In this document: positions 34,660 through 43,585 of the stretch, piece after piece
Layout of the letters: each line of letters opens with the position of its first letter
Numbering within the stretch: the stretch's first letter is position 1
Assembly: GCF_033542235.1 (NCBI RefSeq)
Contig: NZ_JAWRCU010000010.1
Span: forward strand, 124,001 to 188,000
Source of the DNA: JAWRCU01 sp033542235
GTDB taxonomy: Bacteria > Pseudomonadota > Alphaproteobacteria > Rhizobiales > Rhizobiaceae
Length of the DNA stretch: 64,000 nt
Reading direction: 5' to 3'
The notes under the pieces: model-generated
What the model saw: the letters and a program-made list of their open reading frames with translations, nothing else
Told to the model about the DNA's origin: nothing
The model's database searches: none
Made by a program: the position numbers and the translations under genes

Positions 34660-35546
34660 TCGTCGTCCCTGCGGTTGATGAAGGCGAACACGGCCGAGAT
34701 CACCACGATCAGCGACAACATCAGCGTGACCGCCATGGCCGAGCCGAGCCCGCCCTGGGCGCGCTCGATGCCGACGCGGCGGATGTGATAGGTCAACACG
34801 TTGGTCGAGCCGACCGGGCCGCCCTGCGTGATGAGCGCCACCGGCTCGAAGACCTGCACCGCATTGATGATGGCGATCACGGCGCTGAACAGAAGCGTCC
34901 GCTTGAGGAGCGGCAGGGTGATCGCCCAGAACTGCTGCCAGGGGTTGGCGCCCTCGATCTCGGCTGCTTCATAGAGGCTGCCGGGGATCTGCGTGAGACC
35001 GGCAACGGCAAGCACGGTGAAATAGCCGACCTGCTGCCAGACATTGAGGAACACGATCGACATGAGCGCGGTGCTCGGCGACGAGAGCCAGGGCTGCGGC
35101 CCGATCCCGATCAAGCCGAGCATCTGGTTGAGCGGTCCTTCCGTCGGCGAGTAGAGCTTCGACCATACCAGCGCCACCGCGATCATCGGCACCATGTAGG
35201 TGGAAAAGAGCACGGTCCTGAGCATCGTCCCGCCGGCTACCGATCGCTGATAGACCATCAGGCCGAAGGCGACCGACAGCGGCAGGATCAGCGCCACGGA
35301 CATTAGCGTGTAAAGCGCCGTATTGAGCAATGCGCCCGTGAAGTCCCGCCCGATCGAGGTCGAGCCGAAAATCTCGCGGAAATTGTCGAACCCGACGAAG
35401 ACAGCCGCGTCGAACGGCGTCTGGGTTGACCAGTCCTGGAAGGAAAGCCAGATGGTAAGCAGCATCGGCAGCAGGATGAAAACGCCGATGAGCGCGACGG
35501 CGGGCGTCAGCATGATGCCCGCCGAGGCGCGATAGGTCTTCGTCAT
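34656..35546 (-). CDS. carbohydrate ABC transporter permease, MalF-like (CUT1)
   Basis: A 296-residue permease. It begins with an N-terminal segment (LTPAVALIGVFILLPMLLTIWLSFQDWS) and carries the EAA loop YEAAEIEGANPWQQFWAITLPLLKRTLL. Six transmembrane segments fit the family. It is the second gene of binding protein - MalF - MalG and is translated in overlap with MalG. The substrate is unknown; the operon has no enzyme gene. Confidence 0.92.
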   Translation of the reverse strand: MTKTYRASAGIMLTPAVALIGVFILLPMLLTIWLSFQDWSTQTPFDAAVFVGFDNFREIFGSTSIGRDFTGALLNTALYTLMSVALILPLSVAFGLMVYQRSVAGGTMLRTVLFSTYMVPMIAVALVWSKLYSPTEGPLNQMLGLIGIGPQPWLSSPSTALMSIVFLNVWQQVGYFTVLAVAGLTQIPGSLYEAAEIEGANPWQQFWAITLPLLKRTLLFSAVIAIINAVQVFEPVALITQGGPVGSTNVLTYHIRRVGIERAQGGLGSAMAVTLMLSLIVVISAVFAFINRRDDE

Positions 35547-35605
35547 CGCTCAGAACAACTTGCGCTAGAGAAGCCGAAAGCCATTCGCGCGACGATCATG
35601 CCGTC

Positions 35606-36901
35606 TCACTTCTTGGCCGCACGTTCCAGGATGGAAGTCGCGTCGGCCTGCGCGTTCTTCTGCGCATCCTTGGCCGAGACCTGGCCGTACTGCAAGGCTT
35701 CGAGCGTCTGCTGCAGCGATTCCGAGAACTCCTGGCCGCCGAGCACGACCGGGAACGGCTTGGCGTCGGCGAGAACGCCGACATAGCCCGCCAGGAATTC
35801 CGAACCGAGCTTGTCCTTATATGCTTCCACGTCGGAGCTGCGCGAGGGCAGGATGCCCATCGACATCAATATGCCGGACATGGCCGAGCCGCCATTCTGG
35901 CCCGATTTCGGGCTGTTCAGCCAGGCGAGGAAGTCCCACGCCGCCTTCTGCTGGGTCTCGCTGGCCCCGGCATTCACGACCGTCATCCAGGAATAGGAGA
36001 TCGAGCGCGGCTTGTCGCCGCTCGGACCCACCGGGATCGGCGCCGTGGCAATGTTGGAGAACTTGTCGCCCATGCCGTTCTTGAGCGCGCTCTCCCACCA
36101 GTTGGCCATGATGATCATGCCCGTCTTGCCGGAGACGAAATTGTCGAGGAACGGACCGGTGGTGTTGGCGTCGGCGGTCGCCATCGACGGGTCGCTGACG
36201 CCCGACTTGATCAGGTCCTCATAGAGTTGAAACGTCTCGCCGGCCTGCTTGCTGTCCAGCGCCGGCTTGCCGTCGGTAACCAACTCGCCGCCATTCGAGA
36301 CCAGCAGCGATGCGAAAGGGTGGACGACGCCAGCCGCCCAGGAGTTGATCATGCCGAAGCCCTGCTGTCCGGCATCCTTCTTGGTAAGCTTCTTGGCCGC
36401 GTCCTTCAGCTCGTCCCAGGTCTTCGGTGGCGCGGCGATGCCGGCTTCCTTGAACAGCGCCTTGTTGTAGTTCAGCGCATAGACGTCGATCTCGTTCGGA
36501 ATGCCGTAGAGCGCACCGCCGACGCTCGCCGCCGAAACCACGCCTGCGGGCCATGCACCCTTGACCTCGCCTGCGACCGCTTCCGGCGCCGGCGCCACCA
36601 GCTTGTCGCGCACGAGCTCGGGCAGCCACAAATCATAGATGCCGGCAATGGTCGCGCCTTCGCCGCCGCCACCTTGCGAGCGCAACGTCGTCAAGAGGTC
36701 GCCGAAGGGAACGGCGCGCACGGTGACGGTGACGTCAGGATTGGTCTTCGCAAATTCCTTGGCAGCCGTCTCGAGCAGCGCAACTGTCTCCGGCGACCAA
36801 TGCGTCAGATAGGAAATATTCACCGGTTCCGCCCAGGCCGCCGCCGGCATCAGGGCCAGCCCCGCAGCAATCGCGTGTCTCAATCTGGAGGTTAGTTTCA
36901 T
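35606..36901 (-). CDS. extracellular solute-binding protein (family 1, sugar)
   Basis: A 431-residue periplasmic receptor. The Sec signal MKLTSRLRHAIAAGLALMPAAAWA is cleaved near residue 25. The body is family 1 fold (NISYLTHWSPETVALLETAAKEFAKTNPDVTVTV, YGIPNEIDVYALNYNKALFKEAGI, FVSGKTGMIIMANWWESAL). It is the first gene of the leftward CUT1 operon, with no ATPase in that operon. It is divergent from another CUT1 operon across a 338-bp region with a shared candidate operator. Confidence 0.92.
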   Translation of the reverse strand: MKLTSRLRHAIAAGLALMPAAAWAEPVNISYLTHWSPETVALLETAAKEFAKTNPDVTVTVRAVPFGDLLTTLRSQGGGGEGATIAGIYDLWLPELVRDKLVAPAPEAVAGEVKGAWPAGVVSAASVGGALYGIPNEIDVYALNYNKALFKEAGIAAPPKTWDELKDAAKKLTKKDAGQQGFGMINSWAAGVVHPFASLLVSNGGELVTDGKPALDSKQAGETFQLYEDLIKSGVSDPSMATADANTTGPFLDNFVSGKTGMIIMANWWESALKNGMGDKFSNIATAPIPVGPSGDKPRSISYSWMTVVNAGASETQQKAAWDFLAWLNSPKSGQNGGSAMSGILMSMGILPSRSSDVEAYKDKLGSEFLAGYVGVLADAKPFPVVLGGQEFSESLQQTLEALQYGQVSAKDAQKNAQADATSILERAAKK

Positions 36902-36935
36902 CGTGTTTCTCCCATTTTGACCTCGTTCTTATCGA

Positions 36936-37162
36936 GACGTTATGACGACTTGCATCCTCGCGCAATAGCCGACTTGTGAATCCAGTGATCGATAGAAATC
37001 GTTTGCCCTCAATGGGGAGGCGGGACCGGGATGGCTCGAATTCAATAAAAATGATTTATTATCAATAGCTTATCAGATACATACATGCACTGCCCCTAAC
37101 TCTTCGATGAAATTTCGACGCACATAGTTGGTTGCCTGTCTAGCATTATGACGTTATGATGA
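36936..37162. promoter_or_regulatory. divergent promoter region with repeated 13-bp site
   Basis: GACGTTATGACGA (36936-36948) and GACGTTATGATGA (37150-37162) differ at one base and lie near the two ends of the 338-bp divergent spacer, both in plus orientation. An AT-rich block (AATAAAAATGATTTATTATC, about 37043-37062) lies between. The sites are candidates for a shared regulator, perhaps the GntR protein at 41948. No clear -35/-10 pair was assigned and no gene is present. Confidence 0.5.
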
Positions 37163-37239
37163 GTTGTTGGTCAGCGATGTCGCTGCCACTGCTCGGCAAC
37201 AGTACCCACGAAGCCGCCAGAACAGAGGGGAGTACCGGA

Positions 37240-38505
37240 ATGAGCATTTTCAGCATGCACAGACGCCAGAGTTTGGCATTGATTGGCGCCGCCCTTATCG
37301 CCGGAGCGATGCCGATGCTCCCTGCGCGGGCCGACGACAGCGTGACGCTATGGAGCTGGCGCACCGAAGACGAGGCCGCGATGCGCCGCATCTTCGATGT
37401 CTTCGAGAAGGAAAATCCCGGCGTGAAGGTGGACATCCAGTTCACCCCGGATGCCGACTACCAGAACAGGCTGAGCACGGCCTTGCGCGGTGGCCGCGGA
37501 CCGGACATTGCCCAGCTCAAGGCCTATGGCGAGCTGCAGCCCTTCGTCGAGGCCGGCTATCTCGACGCGCTCGACGAGTCCGTTCCCGAGCTCAAGAACT
37601 TGCCCGACGCCGCGCTTGGCGGTGCCCGCGGCCGCGCCGACGGCAAGCTCTATGGAGTACCCTATTCGGTGCCCATGATGGGCGTCTTCTACAATGAGGA
37701 TATCTTCAAAGCACAGAGTATCGAGATCCCGAAGACCTACAAGGAATTCGTAGCTGCCTGCGAGAAGCTCAAGGCGGCCGGCATCACGCCGATCGCCGCC
37801 GGTGGCGCCAACGGCTCGGCCTGGGCGCTCGAGATTGGCGTCGGCGTAGTTGGTCCGACAGTCTACGGCCCCGGCTTTTATGATGAAATGATGAGCGGCA
37901 AGGCCACCTTCGAAGACCCGCGCTGGGTCGCTGCGGTCAAGCGCTTTACCGAGCTCAAACCTTATTTCTCCGAAGGTTTCGCCGGCGTCGACTACACCAC
38001 CTCGACGCAGCAGTTCATCAACGGCAAGGCGGCGATGTTCTTCGGCGGCTCCTTCGAGAACGGCAGCTTCAAGTCACAGAACCCCAAGCTGAAGTTTTCG
38101 ATTTTCCCCTTCCCCGCCGATGATCCGGCCACGCCGCTCTACACCTCGGCCTTCTCGGACGGCTCCTATGGTCTCGTTTCCGAGAGCGCCAACAAGGAGG
38201 CGGCGACGAAGGTGTTGAATTTCATGGCCTCGGCAGAATTCGCGCAGCTCTTTGCCGACGAGCTGGGCTGGCCGCCGGCGCGTCCCGACGTCACCGTCAA
38301 GGACCCGGTGCTCGCCAGAATGATGGAGATGTCGAAGAACTCCACGCCCTATCTCACCCTGGTCGGTTTCCGCTGGCAGGCTCCAACCGCCTCCTCGGTG
38401 TTGCAGGCTGAGATCATCGACACTGTGGAAGGCAAGATCGCACCAGAGAAGTTGGCGGCCGACATCCAGGCTGCCGTGAACACCTGGTTCAAGCCACAAC
38501 AGTAA
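37240..38505 (+). CDS. extracellular solute-binding protein (family 1, sugar)
   Basis: A 421-residue receptor for the rightward CUT1 transporter. The signal peptide MSIFSMHRRQSLALIGAALIAGAMPMLPARA is cleaved near residue 31. The body has the family 1 pattern (VTLWSWRTEDEAAMRRIFDVFEKENPGVKVDIQF, YGVPYSVPMMGVFYNEDIFK, FINGKAAMFFGGSFENG). ATG 37240 has GAGGGGAG 7 bases ahead; the longer frame to 37156 lacks one. The downstream operon has deacetylase, ROK and SIS genes, suggesting an amino sugar or its derivative. Confidence 0.92.
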   Translation: MSIFSMHRRQSLALIGAALIAGAMPMLPARADDSVTLWSWRTEDEAAMRRIFDVFEKENPGVKVDIQFTPDADYQNRLSTALRGGRGPDIAQLKAYGELQPFVEAGYLDALDESVPELKNLPDAALGGARGRADGKLYGVPYSVPMMGVFYNEDIFKAQSIEIPKTYKEFVAACEKLKAAGITPIAAGGANGSAWALEIGVGVVGPTVYGPGFYDEMMSGKATFEDPRWVAAVKRFTELKPYFSEGFAGVDYTTSTQQFINGKAAMFFGGSFENGSFKSQNPKLKFSIFPFPADDPATPLYTSAFSDGSYGLVSESANKEAATKVLNFMASAEFAQLFADELGWPPARPDVTVKDPVLARMMEMSKNSTPYLTLVGFRWQAPTASSVLQAEIIDTVEGKIAPEKLAADIQAAVNTWFKPQQ

Positions 38506-38514
38506 TCGGAAAGA

Positions 38515-38542
38515 GGCGGTCGACGCCCGGCAATCGGCCGCC
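38515..38542 (+). other. intercistronic hairpin after the solute-binding-protein gene
   Basis: GGCGGTCG-N12-CGGCCGCC forms an 8-bp stem with one G-U pair, 9 bp after the binding-protein stop and before the permease start. No T-run follows. It may stabilise the upstream message relative to the permeases, as in other ABC operons; this is inferred. Confidence 0.4.
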
Positions 38543-38573
38543 TTCGGTATCCCCCCGCGAACCACGACTCCGC

Positions 38574-39506
38574 ATGACCCAGACCCGCACGAAAAACAGC
38601 CTGTCGCGCGCGCAGCAGCGCATGGCCGTGCTGTTCATCCTGCCGGCGCTCGCAATTTATGCAATGTTCGTGCTGTACCCGCTGGCGATGTCCCTGTGGG
38701 GCAGCTTCTTTGTCTGGAAGGGGCTGCGCATGCTCGAATTCGCCGGGCTGTCGAACTTCGGCCGGCTGTTCGTTTTCCCAAGCAGCGAGAGGCTGGCCGG
38801 TGCGCTCTGGCACAACGCAGCCTGGTTCTTCGGGATCATGCTGTTCCAGAACTGCCTCGGACTGTTGTTCGCCTACCTCCTGTTCCTGCGCGACAAGGGC
38901 GCCGCTTTCATCCAGTCGGTGTTCTTCTTCCCGGCGGTGCTGAGCCCCGTCATCGTCGGCGCCCTGTGGCGACTGCTTCTTGCCCCCGGCGGCATCATCG
39001 AATGGACGCTCAACGCGCTTGGATTGCATGAGGGCAGCCTGACGGTACTCGGCAACAGCGCGACCGCGCTCTGGGTGCTGATATCAGTCGATGCCTGGAA
39101 CTGGATGGGCCTGCCGGTGCTGATCTTCACCGCCGGGTTGCGGCAGATCCCGACACCGATCTTCGAAGCGGCAAGGATCGACGGCGCCGGCAGCGCACGC
39201 ATGCTGTTCAGCGTCGCACTGCCGCTGCTCGTGCCCGCCATCAGCACGCTCACGACGCTGTCGTTCATCAACACCTTCAACCAGTTCGACATCGTCTATG
39301 TGATGCAAGGCGTGCAGGGGAACCCCAACTACGCGACCGACACGCTGGTCACATACTTTTACCGACTGGCCTTCGGAGCGGAGGGCGCGGTCGGCATCAC
39401 CGACATTGGGCTGGCGCTCGCGCTCGGTACGCTGCTCTTCCTGCTGCTCAGCGTCGGCACGCTCATGATGCTTCGCTTCTTCGACCGGCGGACGGTGCAG
39501 CCATGA
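38574..39506 (+). CDS. carbohydrate ABC transporter permease, MalF-like (CUT1)
   Basis: A 310-residue permease. The N-terminal segment is AVLFILPALAIYAMFVLYPLAMSLWGSFF. The EAA loop is FEAARIDGAGSARMLFSVALPLLVPAI. The final hydrophobic segment (LALGTLLFLLLSVGTLMMLRFF) completes six. The ribosome site before ATG 38574 is weak. It overlaps the next permease by ATGA and works with the solute-binding protein upstream. Confidence 0.92.
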   Translation: MTQTRTKNSLSRAQQRMAVLFILPALAIYAMFVLYPLAMSLWGSFFVWKGLRMLEFAGLSNFGRLFVFPSSERLAGALWHNAAWFFGIMLFQNCLGLLFAYLLFLRDKGAAFIQSVFFFPAVLSPVIVGALWRLLLAPGGIIEWTLNALGLHEGSLTVLGNSATALWVLISVDAWNWMGLPVLIFTAGLRQIPTPIFEAARIDGAGSARMLFSVALPLLVPAISTLTTLSFINTFNQFDIVYVMQGVQGNPNYATDTLVTYFYRLAFGAEGAVGITDIGLALALGTLLFLLLSVGTLMMLRFFDRRTVQP

Positions 39507-40342
39507 GCGCGGCAACGCTGCAGGGCCGACTGATGAGGCTGCCAGGCTGGACAGCCCTCGTCCTGTGGACGGGAGCAGTGCTCCTGCCGCTCTACATTCT
39601 CGTGGTCTCCTGCTTCAAGACAACCGCAGAAATCTACGAGAACAGGCTCGGCCTGCCGCACCGCTGGTCGCTCGACAATTTCGTCAACGCCTGGACGCGG
39701 GCTGAGCTCGGTCGGAACTTCGTCAACAGCCTCATTGTGACCGGCGGGGCAGTGGTACTGACGATCATCGTCGCAGCCATGGCGGCCTTTCCGCTGAGCC
39801 GGTACCGGCTTAGCTGGAACAGCTGGATGCTCGGCCTGTTCCTGGCGGGCATCATGCTGCCGATCAGGCTTGCATCCGTTGAGCTTTTCACACTGATGCG
39901 GAAACTAGACCTGCTCGACTCGCTCACCGGCCTGGTCCTTGTCTATACCGCGATCCGCATTCCCTTTGCCGTCTTCATCTTCGCGAACTTCATGCGCGTG
40001 CTGCCGTCGGAGCTCGAAGAAGCAGCCCGCATGGACGGCGCCGGCGAGGCACGCATTCTCTTTCAGGTGATCCTGCCCCTGGTGAAGCCCGCCATCTCGA
40101 TCGTGGCGATCTTCACGGCGATCGCTGTGTGGAACGACTTCTTCTTCCCCCTGATCTTCATCTTCGATGACCATTACAAGACCGTGCCCCTGGCGATCAG
40201 TGTTTTCGTCGGCCAGTTCCGCACGGACTGGGGGCTGGTATTCGCTTCGCTTGCGATCTCCATGGCGCCGATTCTCATCATGTATGCTCTGCTCGCGCGC
40301 CAGATTCGCGAGGGCGTCGGGGCCGGCGGAGGCATGAAATGA
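39503..40342 (+). CDS. carbohydrate ABC transporter permease, MalG-like (CUT1)
   Basis: A 279-residue MalG-type permease with six segments, EAA loop LEEAARMDGAGEARILFQVILPLVKPAI, and a start that overlaps the MalF-like stop. Its own stop overlaps the PIG-L start (ATGA), so importer and enzyme genes are one translationally coupled unit. No ATP-binding gene exists in the operon; the neighbouring leftward operon also lacks one. Confidence 0.92.
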   Translation: MSAATLQGRLMRLPGWTALVLWTGAVLLPLYILVVSCFKTTAEIYENRLGLPHRWSLDNFVNAWTRAELGRNFVNSLIVTGGAVVLTIIVAAMAAFPLSRYRLSWNSWMLGLFLAGIMLPIRLASVELFTLMRKLDLLDSLTGLVLVYTAIRIPFAVFIFANFMRVLPSELEEAARMDGAGEARILFQVILPLVKPAISIVAIFTAIAVWNDFFFPLIFIFDDHYKTVPLAISVFVGQFRTDWGLVFASLAISMAPILIMYALLARQIREGVGAGGGMK

Positions 40343-41079
40343 TCGAGGACCGGGTCTACGCGGCGCGTTCCATCCTGGTGGTCGGCGCCCATGCCTTCGA
40401 TGCCGAGGTGATCGCCGGGCCGCTGGCCGCCCAGGCTGCACGGCAAGGTGCCGCGGTCACCTTCCTGCACCTCACCATGGGCGAGCAGGGTCATCCCTGC
40501 CTCATCCCGGAACACTATTGCGCACAAAAGGAGGACGAGGCGGCTCGTGCCGCCGCACGCCTCGGAGCCTCCGTCCGCAATCTCGGCCTTCGCGACGCCT
40601 TCCTGCCGAACGACGACGAGACCGTGCTGAAGGTCTGCGACGTCATCCGCGAGCTGAAGCCCGAAGTCGTCATCACCCATTGGCATGGAAGCTGGCATAA
40701 GGACCATCGCGCCGCGGCGGAACTCGCCAGAACCGGCATGCTCTTTGCCGCCCTGCCGACGCTGAAGCGGCCCGAACCCGCGCACACGCCCGGGCTCCTC
40801 CTGTTCGGCGAGAACTGGGAAGACGACGAAGGCTTCAGGCCGGAGCACCTGGTCGACGTGTCAGAGGGGTTCGACGCCTGGCGCGAAGCGGTCAACGAAT
40901 ACGAGCTGGCGCGCGGTCTGAGCAGTTTTCCCTATATCGATTACTACACCGCCCTTTATCGCCTGCGCGGCTGTCTGCGCGGCACGCGGTATGCGCAGGC
41001 CTTCGCAGCAGCGTCGCATTCCTGGAATGCCGGTGCGGGCTTGTTTTCTCCCTCAGCCGGAGGGAGGAAGGCTCGGTGA
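40339..41079 (+). CDS. PIG-L (LmbE-like) deacetylase homologue with altered HPDD motif
   Basis: A 246-residue PIG-L fold. Family members deacetylate N-acetyl-glucosamine-type sugars with zinc. The N-terminal motif, usually H-P-D-D-(A)-E, reads H18-A-F-D-A-E23: the Asp that acts as general base is Phe, while the zinc-binding His and second Asp remain. The second zinc motif HKDH (120-123) is intact. So zinc binding is likely and catalysis may differ. It lies between transporter and ROK kinase, overlapping both. An amino-sugar substrate fits, but an altered or non-deacetylase reaction is possible. Confidence 0.87.
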   Translation: MIEDRVYAARSILVVGAHAFDAEVIAGPLAAQAARQGAAVTFLHLTMGEQGHPCLIPEHYCAQKEDEAARAAARLGASVRNLGLRDAFLPNDDETVLKVCDVIRELKPEVVITHWHGSWHKDHRAAAELARTGMLFAALPTLKRPEPAHTPGLLLFGENWEDDEGFRPEHLVDVSEGFDAWREAVNEYELARGLSSFPYIDYYTALYRLRGCLRGTRYAQAFAAASHSWNAGAGLFSPSAGGRKAR

Positions 41080-41951
41080 CGCGCGTGCTGGCTATCGACC
41101 TCGGCGGCACCAACATGCGCGCCGCGCTTTGTTCGGGCGACATATCGGCGCTCCGGATGCTTACTCACGAGGCTGCCCCGGCAGATCTCACCGCGTTCAC
41201 GGATCGGCTCGCCGCGCTCAGGGCCGCAGCCGGCGATATCGAGGCAATCGGCTTCGCCGTGCCCGGGCTCGTCCAGGGCACCACCTGCCGCTGGATACCC
41301 AACCTGCCCTATCTCGACGGTCTCGACATGCAGTCGCTAGCGCGTGACCTGCGTATCGGCATCGGCAATGACGCGCAGGTCGCCCTGCTCGCCGAGGCAG
41401 AAGCCGGAGCGGCCAAGGGCCTATCAGACGTCATCCTGCTCGCCATCGGCACGGGTATAGGCTCGGCCGTGCTTGCCAATGGCAGTATTGTCGCGGGGTC
41501 GCATGGCGGCGCCTGCTCCTTCGGCTGGGCTTGCGGCGACGCAGACGACCCCGGCGAAGATCGCAGCGGCTGGCTGGAACGCGTCGCCTCCGGCCGCGCG
41601 CTTGACCTCATCGCGCAAAGGCTCGGCATGGCAAGCGGCGCAGCGCTGATCACGTCGGCTCGCGCAGGCAACCCGGCTGCGCACGCCGCTCTCGAAAAAC
41701 CGGCCCGAAAGCTCGGAACGACGCTCGCGGGTGCGGTCGCCCTGCTCGATCCAGAAGGGATCCTGATCTCAGGCGGCATTTCGGACGCGCTCGACGTGCT
41801 CGGTCCCATAATCCTGGCCGCGATGCAGCGGCAACTGCCTCAACATCTCAGGAACATAACGATCAAGCCGGGATCATTCGGGCCCCGCGCGGGCCTGGTC
41901 GGCGCGGCGCTTGCCGGCGCGGCAGGATCGGAGTGGAGGCGCATCAGATGA
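41076..41951 (+). CDS. ROK-family kinase without the zinc motif
   Basis: A 291-residue kinase. The ATP motif VLAIDLGGTNMRAALCSG is at 4-21, followed by the catalytic region IGNDAQVALLAEAEAG and the phosphate loop AIGTGIGSAVLANGSIV. The CxCGxxGC zinc cluster of classical ROK proteins is missing; that stretch is ACSFGWACGDADDPGEDRSGWLERVASG. Some short ROK members are known to lack the cluster. GTG 41076 overlaps the PIG-L stop. A hexosamine or N-acetyl-hexosamine kinase role fits the operon. Confidence 0.86.
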   Translation: MTRVLAIDLGGTNMRAALCSGDISALRMLTHEAAPADLTAFTDRLAALRAAAGDIEAIGFAVPGLVQGTTCRWIPNLPYLDGLDMQSLARDLRIGIGNDAQVALLAEAEAGAAKGLSDVILLAIGTGIGSAVLANGSIVAGSHGGACSFGWACGDADDPGEDRSGWLERVASGRALDLIAQRLGMASGAALITSARAGNPAAHAALEKPARKLGTTLAGAVALLDPEGILISGGISDALDVLGPIILAAMQRQLPQHLRNITIKPGSFGPRAGLVGAALAGAAGSEWRRIR

Positions 41952-42718
41952 GCGAAGTCAGCTTCCCGCTGCCGGACCGGCGCAGGCCCGAACCGCTCTG
42001 GTATCAGGTCGAGCAGGCGATCCGCGCCATCATCAAGAGCGGAGAATGGGCGACCGGGACTCAGATTCCTGCAGAAGACCGGCTCTGTTCACTGCTCGGC
42101 GTCAGCCGCATCACCTTGCGCCATGCCTTGCGCAATCTCGAGGAGCACGGCCTGCTCAGGCGTGAGCACGGCCGCGGCACCTTCGTACGCTCCACCACGC
42201 TCGTCGCCGGCACGCGCGAGCTGACCAGCTTCACACAGGAGATGAGCCATGTCGGCATCGTCGCGGGCTCGCGCCTACTCGATTGCAGCCTGACGACGGC
42301 CAATGCCGCGACGGCCGCCGCGCTCGATATCGAGGAAGGCGACCCCGTGGTGCGCATTCGTCGGCTGCGGCTCGGCAATGATGCGCCGATCGGTATCCAG
42401 ACGGCTCAGCTCTCCGCTGCGCGCGCTCCCGGCTTTCTCGATTCCGGATCGCTTCAGGGTTCGCTCTATGAGGCTCTGGAGAAGCGCTACGGAATTGTGC
42501 CGATCGAGGCGACGGAGGTCTATCGCGTCGCCGCCATCGGGCCGGACGATGCAGAGCTCCTAGATCTTGCTCCAGGCAGCCCGGCCTTCGTCGTCGAACG
42601 CATCACCACGGACGAGCGCGGCCCATTCGAATTCACCGTCTCCATCATGCGGGGCGATCGCTACGAGATCAGGTCGACGCTTCGCGCCGGCCGCACGATT
42701 TCCGGCGACCGGCCCTGA
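41948..42718 (+). CDS. GntR-family (HutC/UTRA) transcriptional regulator
   Basis: A 256-residue regulator. The N-terminal winged helix is at about 14-85 (PLWYQVEQAIRAIIKSGEWATGTQIPAEDRLCSLLGVSRITLRHALRNLEEHGLLRREHGRGTFV). The C-terminal UTRA effector domain holds RIRRLRLGNDAPIGIQTAQL and PFEFTVSIMRGDRYEIRSTL. Such proteins sense phosphorylated sugars, often glucosamine 6-phosphate. ATG 41948 overlaps the ROK stop, with GGAGG ahead. It probably controls its own operon; candidate sites lie near 36936 and 37150. Confidence 0.92.
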   Translation: MSEVSFPLPDRRRPEPLWYQVEQAIRAIIKSGEWATGTQIPAEDRLCSLLGVSRITLRHALRNLEEHGLLRREHGRGTFVRSTTLVAGTRELTSFTQEMSHVGIVAGSRLLDCSLTTANAATAAALDIEEGDPVVRIRRLRLGNDAPIGIQTAQLSAARAPGFLDSGSLQGSLYEALEKRYGIVPIEATEVYRVAAIGPDDAELLDLAPGSPAFVVERITTDERGPFEFTVSIMRGDRYEIRSTLRAGRTISGDRP

Positions 42719-42747
42719 CGCCAACCCGTTCACACAGGAGTAGAAAA

Positions 42748-43545
42748 GTGTCCGATCTCTATATTTCTCGCCTTGCCGCCCTCATGGAGAAGGCGTCCAA
42801 GGCCAATGCCGAAGCCTTCGACAAGGCCGCGGGCCGCTTCGCCGACTCGCTCGCCGACGGCGGGTTGATCCATCTCTATGGCTCCGGCCACTCGGTCCTC
42901 CCCTGCCAGGAGATCTTCCCGCGCTATGGCAGCTTTGTCGGCTTCAATCCCCTCACCGACCCCCGCGTGATGTGGCACAATGTGCTCGGCGCCGGCGGCG
43001 TGCGGGAGTTGCTCTGGCTCGAGCGGACCGAGAACTATGCCGAGAAGTTCCTCGACCATCAGCCGCTCAACAAGGGCGACTCGATCATCATCTTCGGCCA
43101 TAGCGGGCGCAATGCCTCGGGCATCGACACCGCCCTTTATGCGAAGAAACGCGGGATCTTCGTGGTGGCGATCACCAGCAAGAACAACCTCGACAAGCCG
43201 GCCACGCACTCGTCCGGCAAGCGGCTGGCGGATGCGGCCGATCTCGTGATCGACACCTGCTCGCCGATCGAGGACGCGGTTGTCCCGATCGACGGCTGGA
43301 GCCGGCCCGTCGCGGGCTCGTCCACGGTGCTCGCCATGATCATGGCGCACGAACTGCTCGCCCGCACCGCGCAAAATCTCGCCGAACGCGGCATCGAACT
43401 CCCGGTCTTCGCCTCGCCGACCATTGCCGGCGTGACGCTGCACGACACCGATATCATCTACGGCGTCTATCGCGAGCGCATGCTGGAAGCTCAGAAGAAG
43501 CATCTGCCGGCCTTCCAGGCCCGCATGCGCGGCGGAGAGCAATGA
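42748..43545 (+). CDS. SIS-domain sugar isomerase/binding protein
   Basis: A 265-residue SIS protein: LIHLYGSGHSVLPCQEIFPRYGSF, IIIFGHSGRNASGIDTALYAKKRGIFVVAITS, SGKRLADAADLVIDTCSPIEDAVV. SIS domains bind phosphosugars, as in isomerases, transferases and regulators. The GTG 42748 start has AGGAG ahead. It ends the rightward operon, followed by a strong terminator. With PIG-L, ROK and GntR it suggests conversion of an amino-sugar phosphate; whether it deaminates, isomerises or cleaves is unclear. Confidence 0.86.
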   Translation: MSDLYISRLAALMEKASKANAEAFDKAAGRFADSLADGGLIHLYGSGHSVLPCQEIFPRYGSFVGFNPLTDPRVMWHNVLGAGGVRELLWLERTENYAEKFLDHQPLNKGDSIIIFGHSGRNASGIDTALYAKKRGIFVVAITSKNNLDKPATHSSGKRLADAADLVIDTCSPIEDAVVPIDGWSRPVAGSSTVLAMIMAHELLARTAQNLAERGIELPVFASPTIAGVTLHDTDIIYGVYRERMLEAQKKHLPAFQARMRGGEQ

Positions 43546-43585
43546 GAGCGCGCTAAGCCTTTCAAAGTTGAAGGGTCCATGCCAG

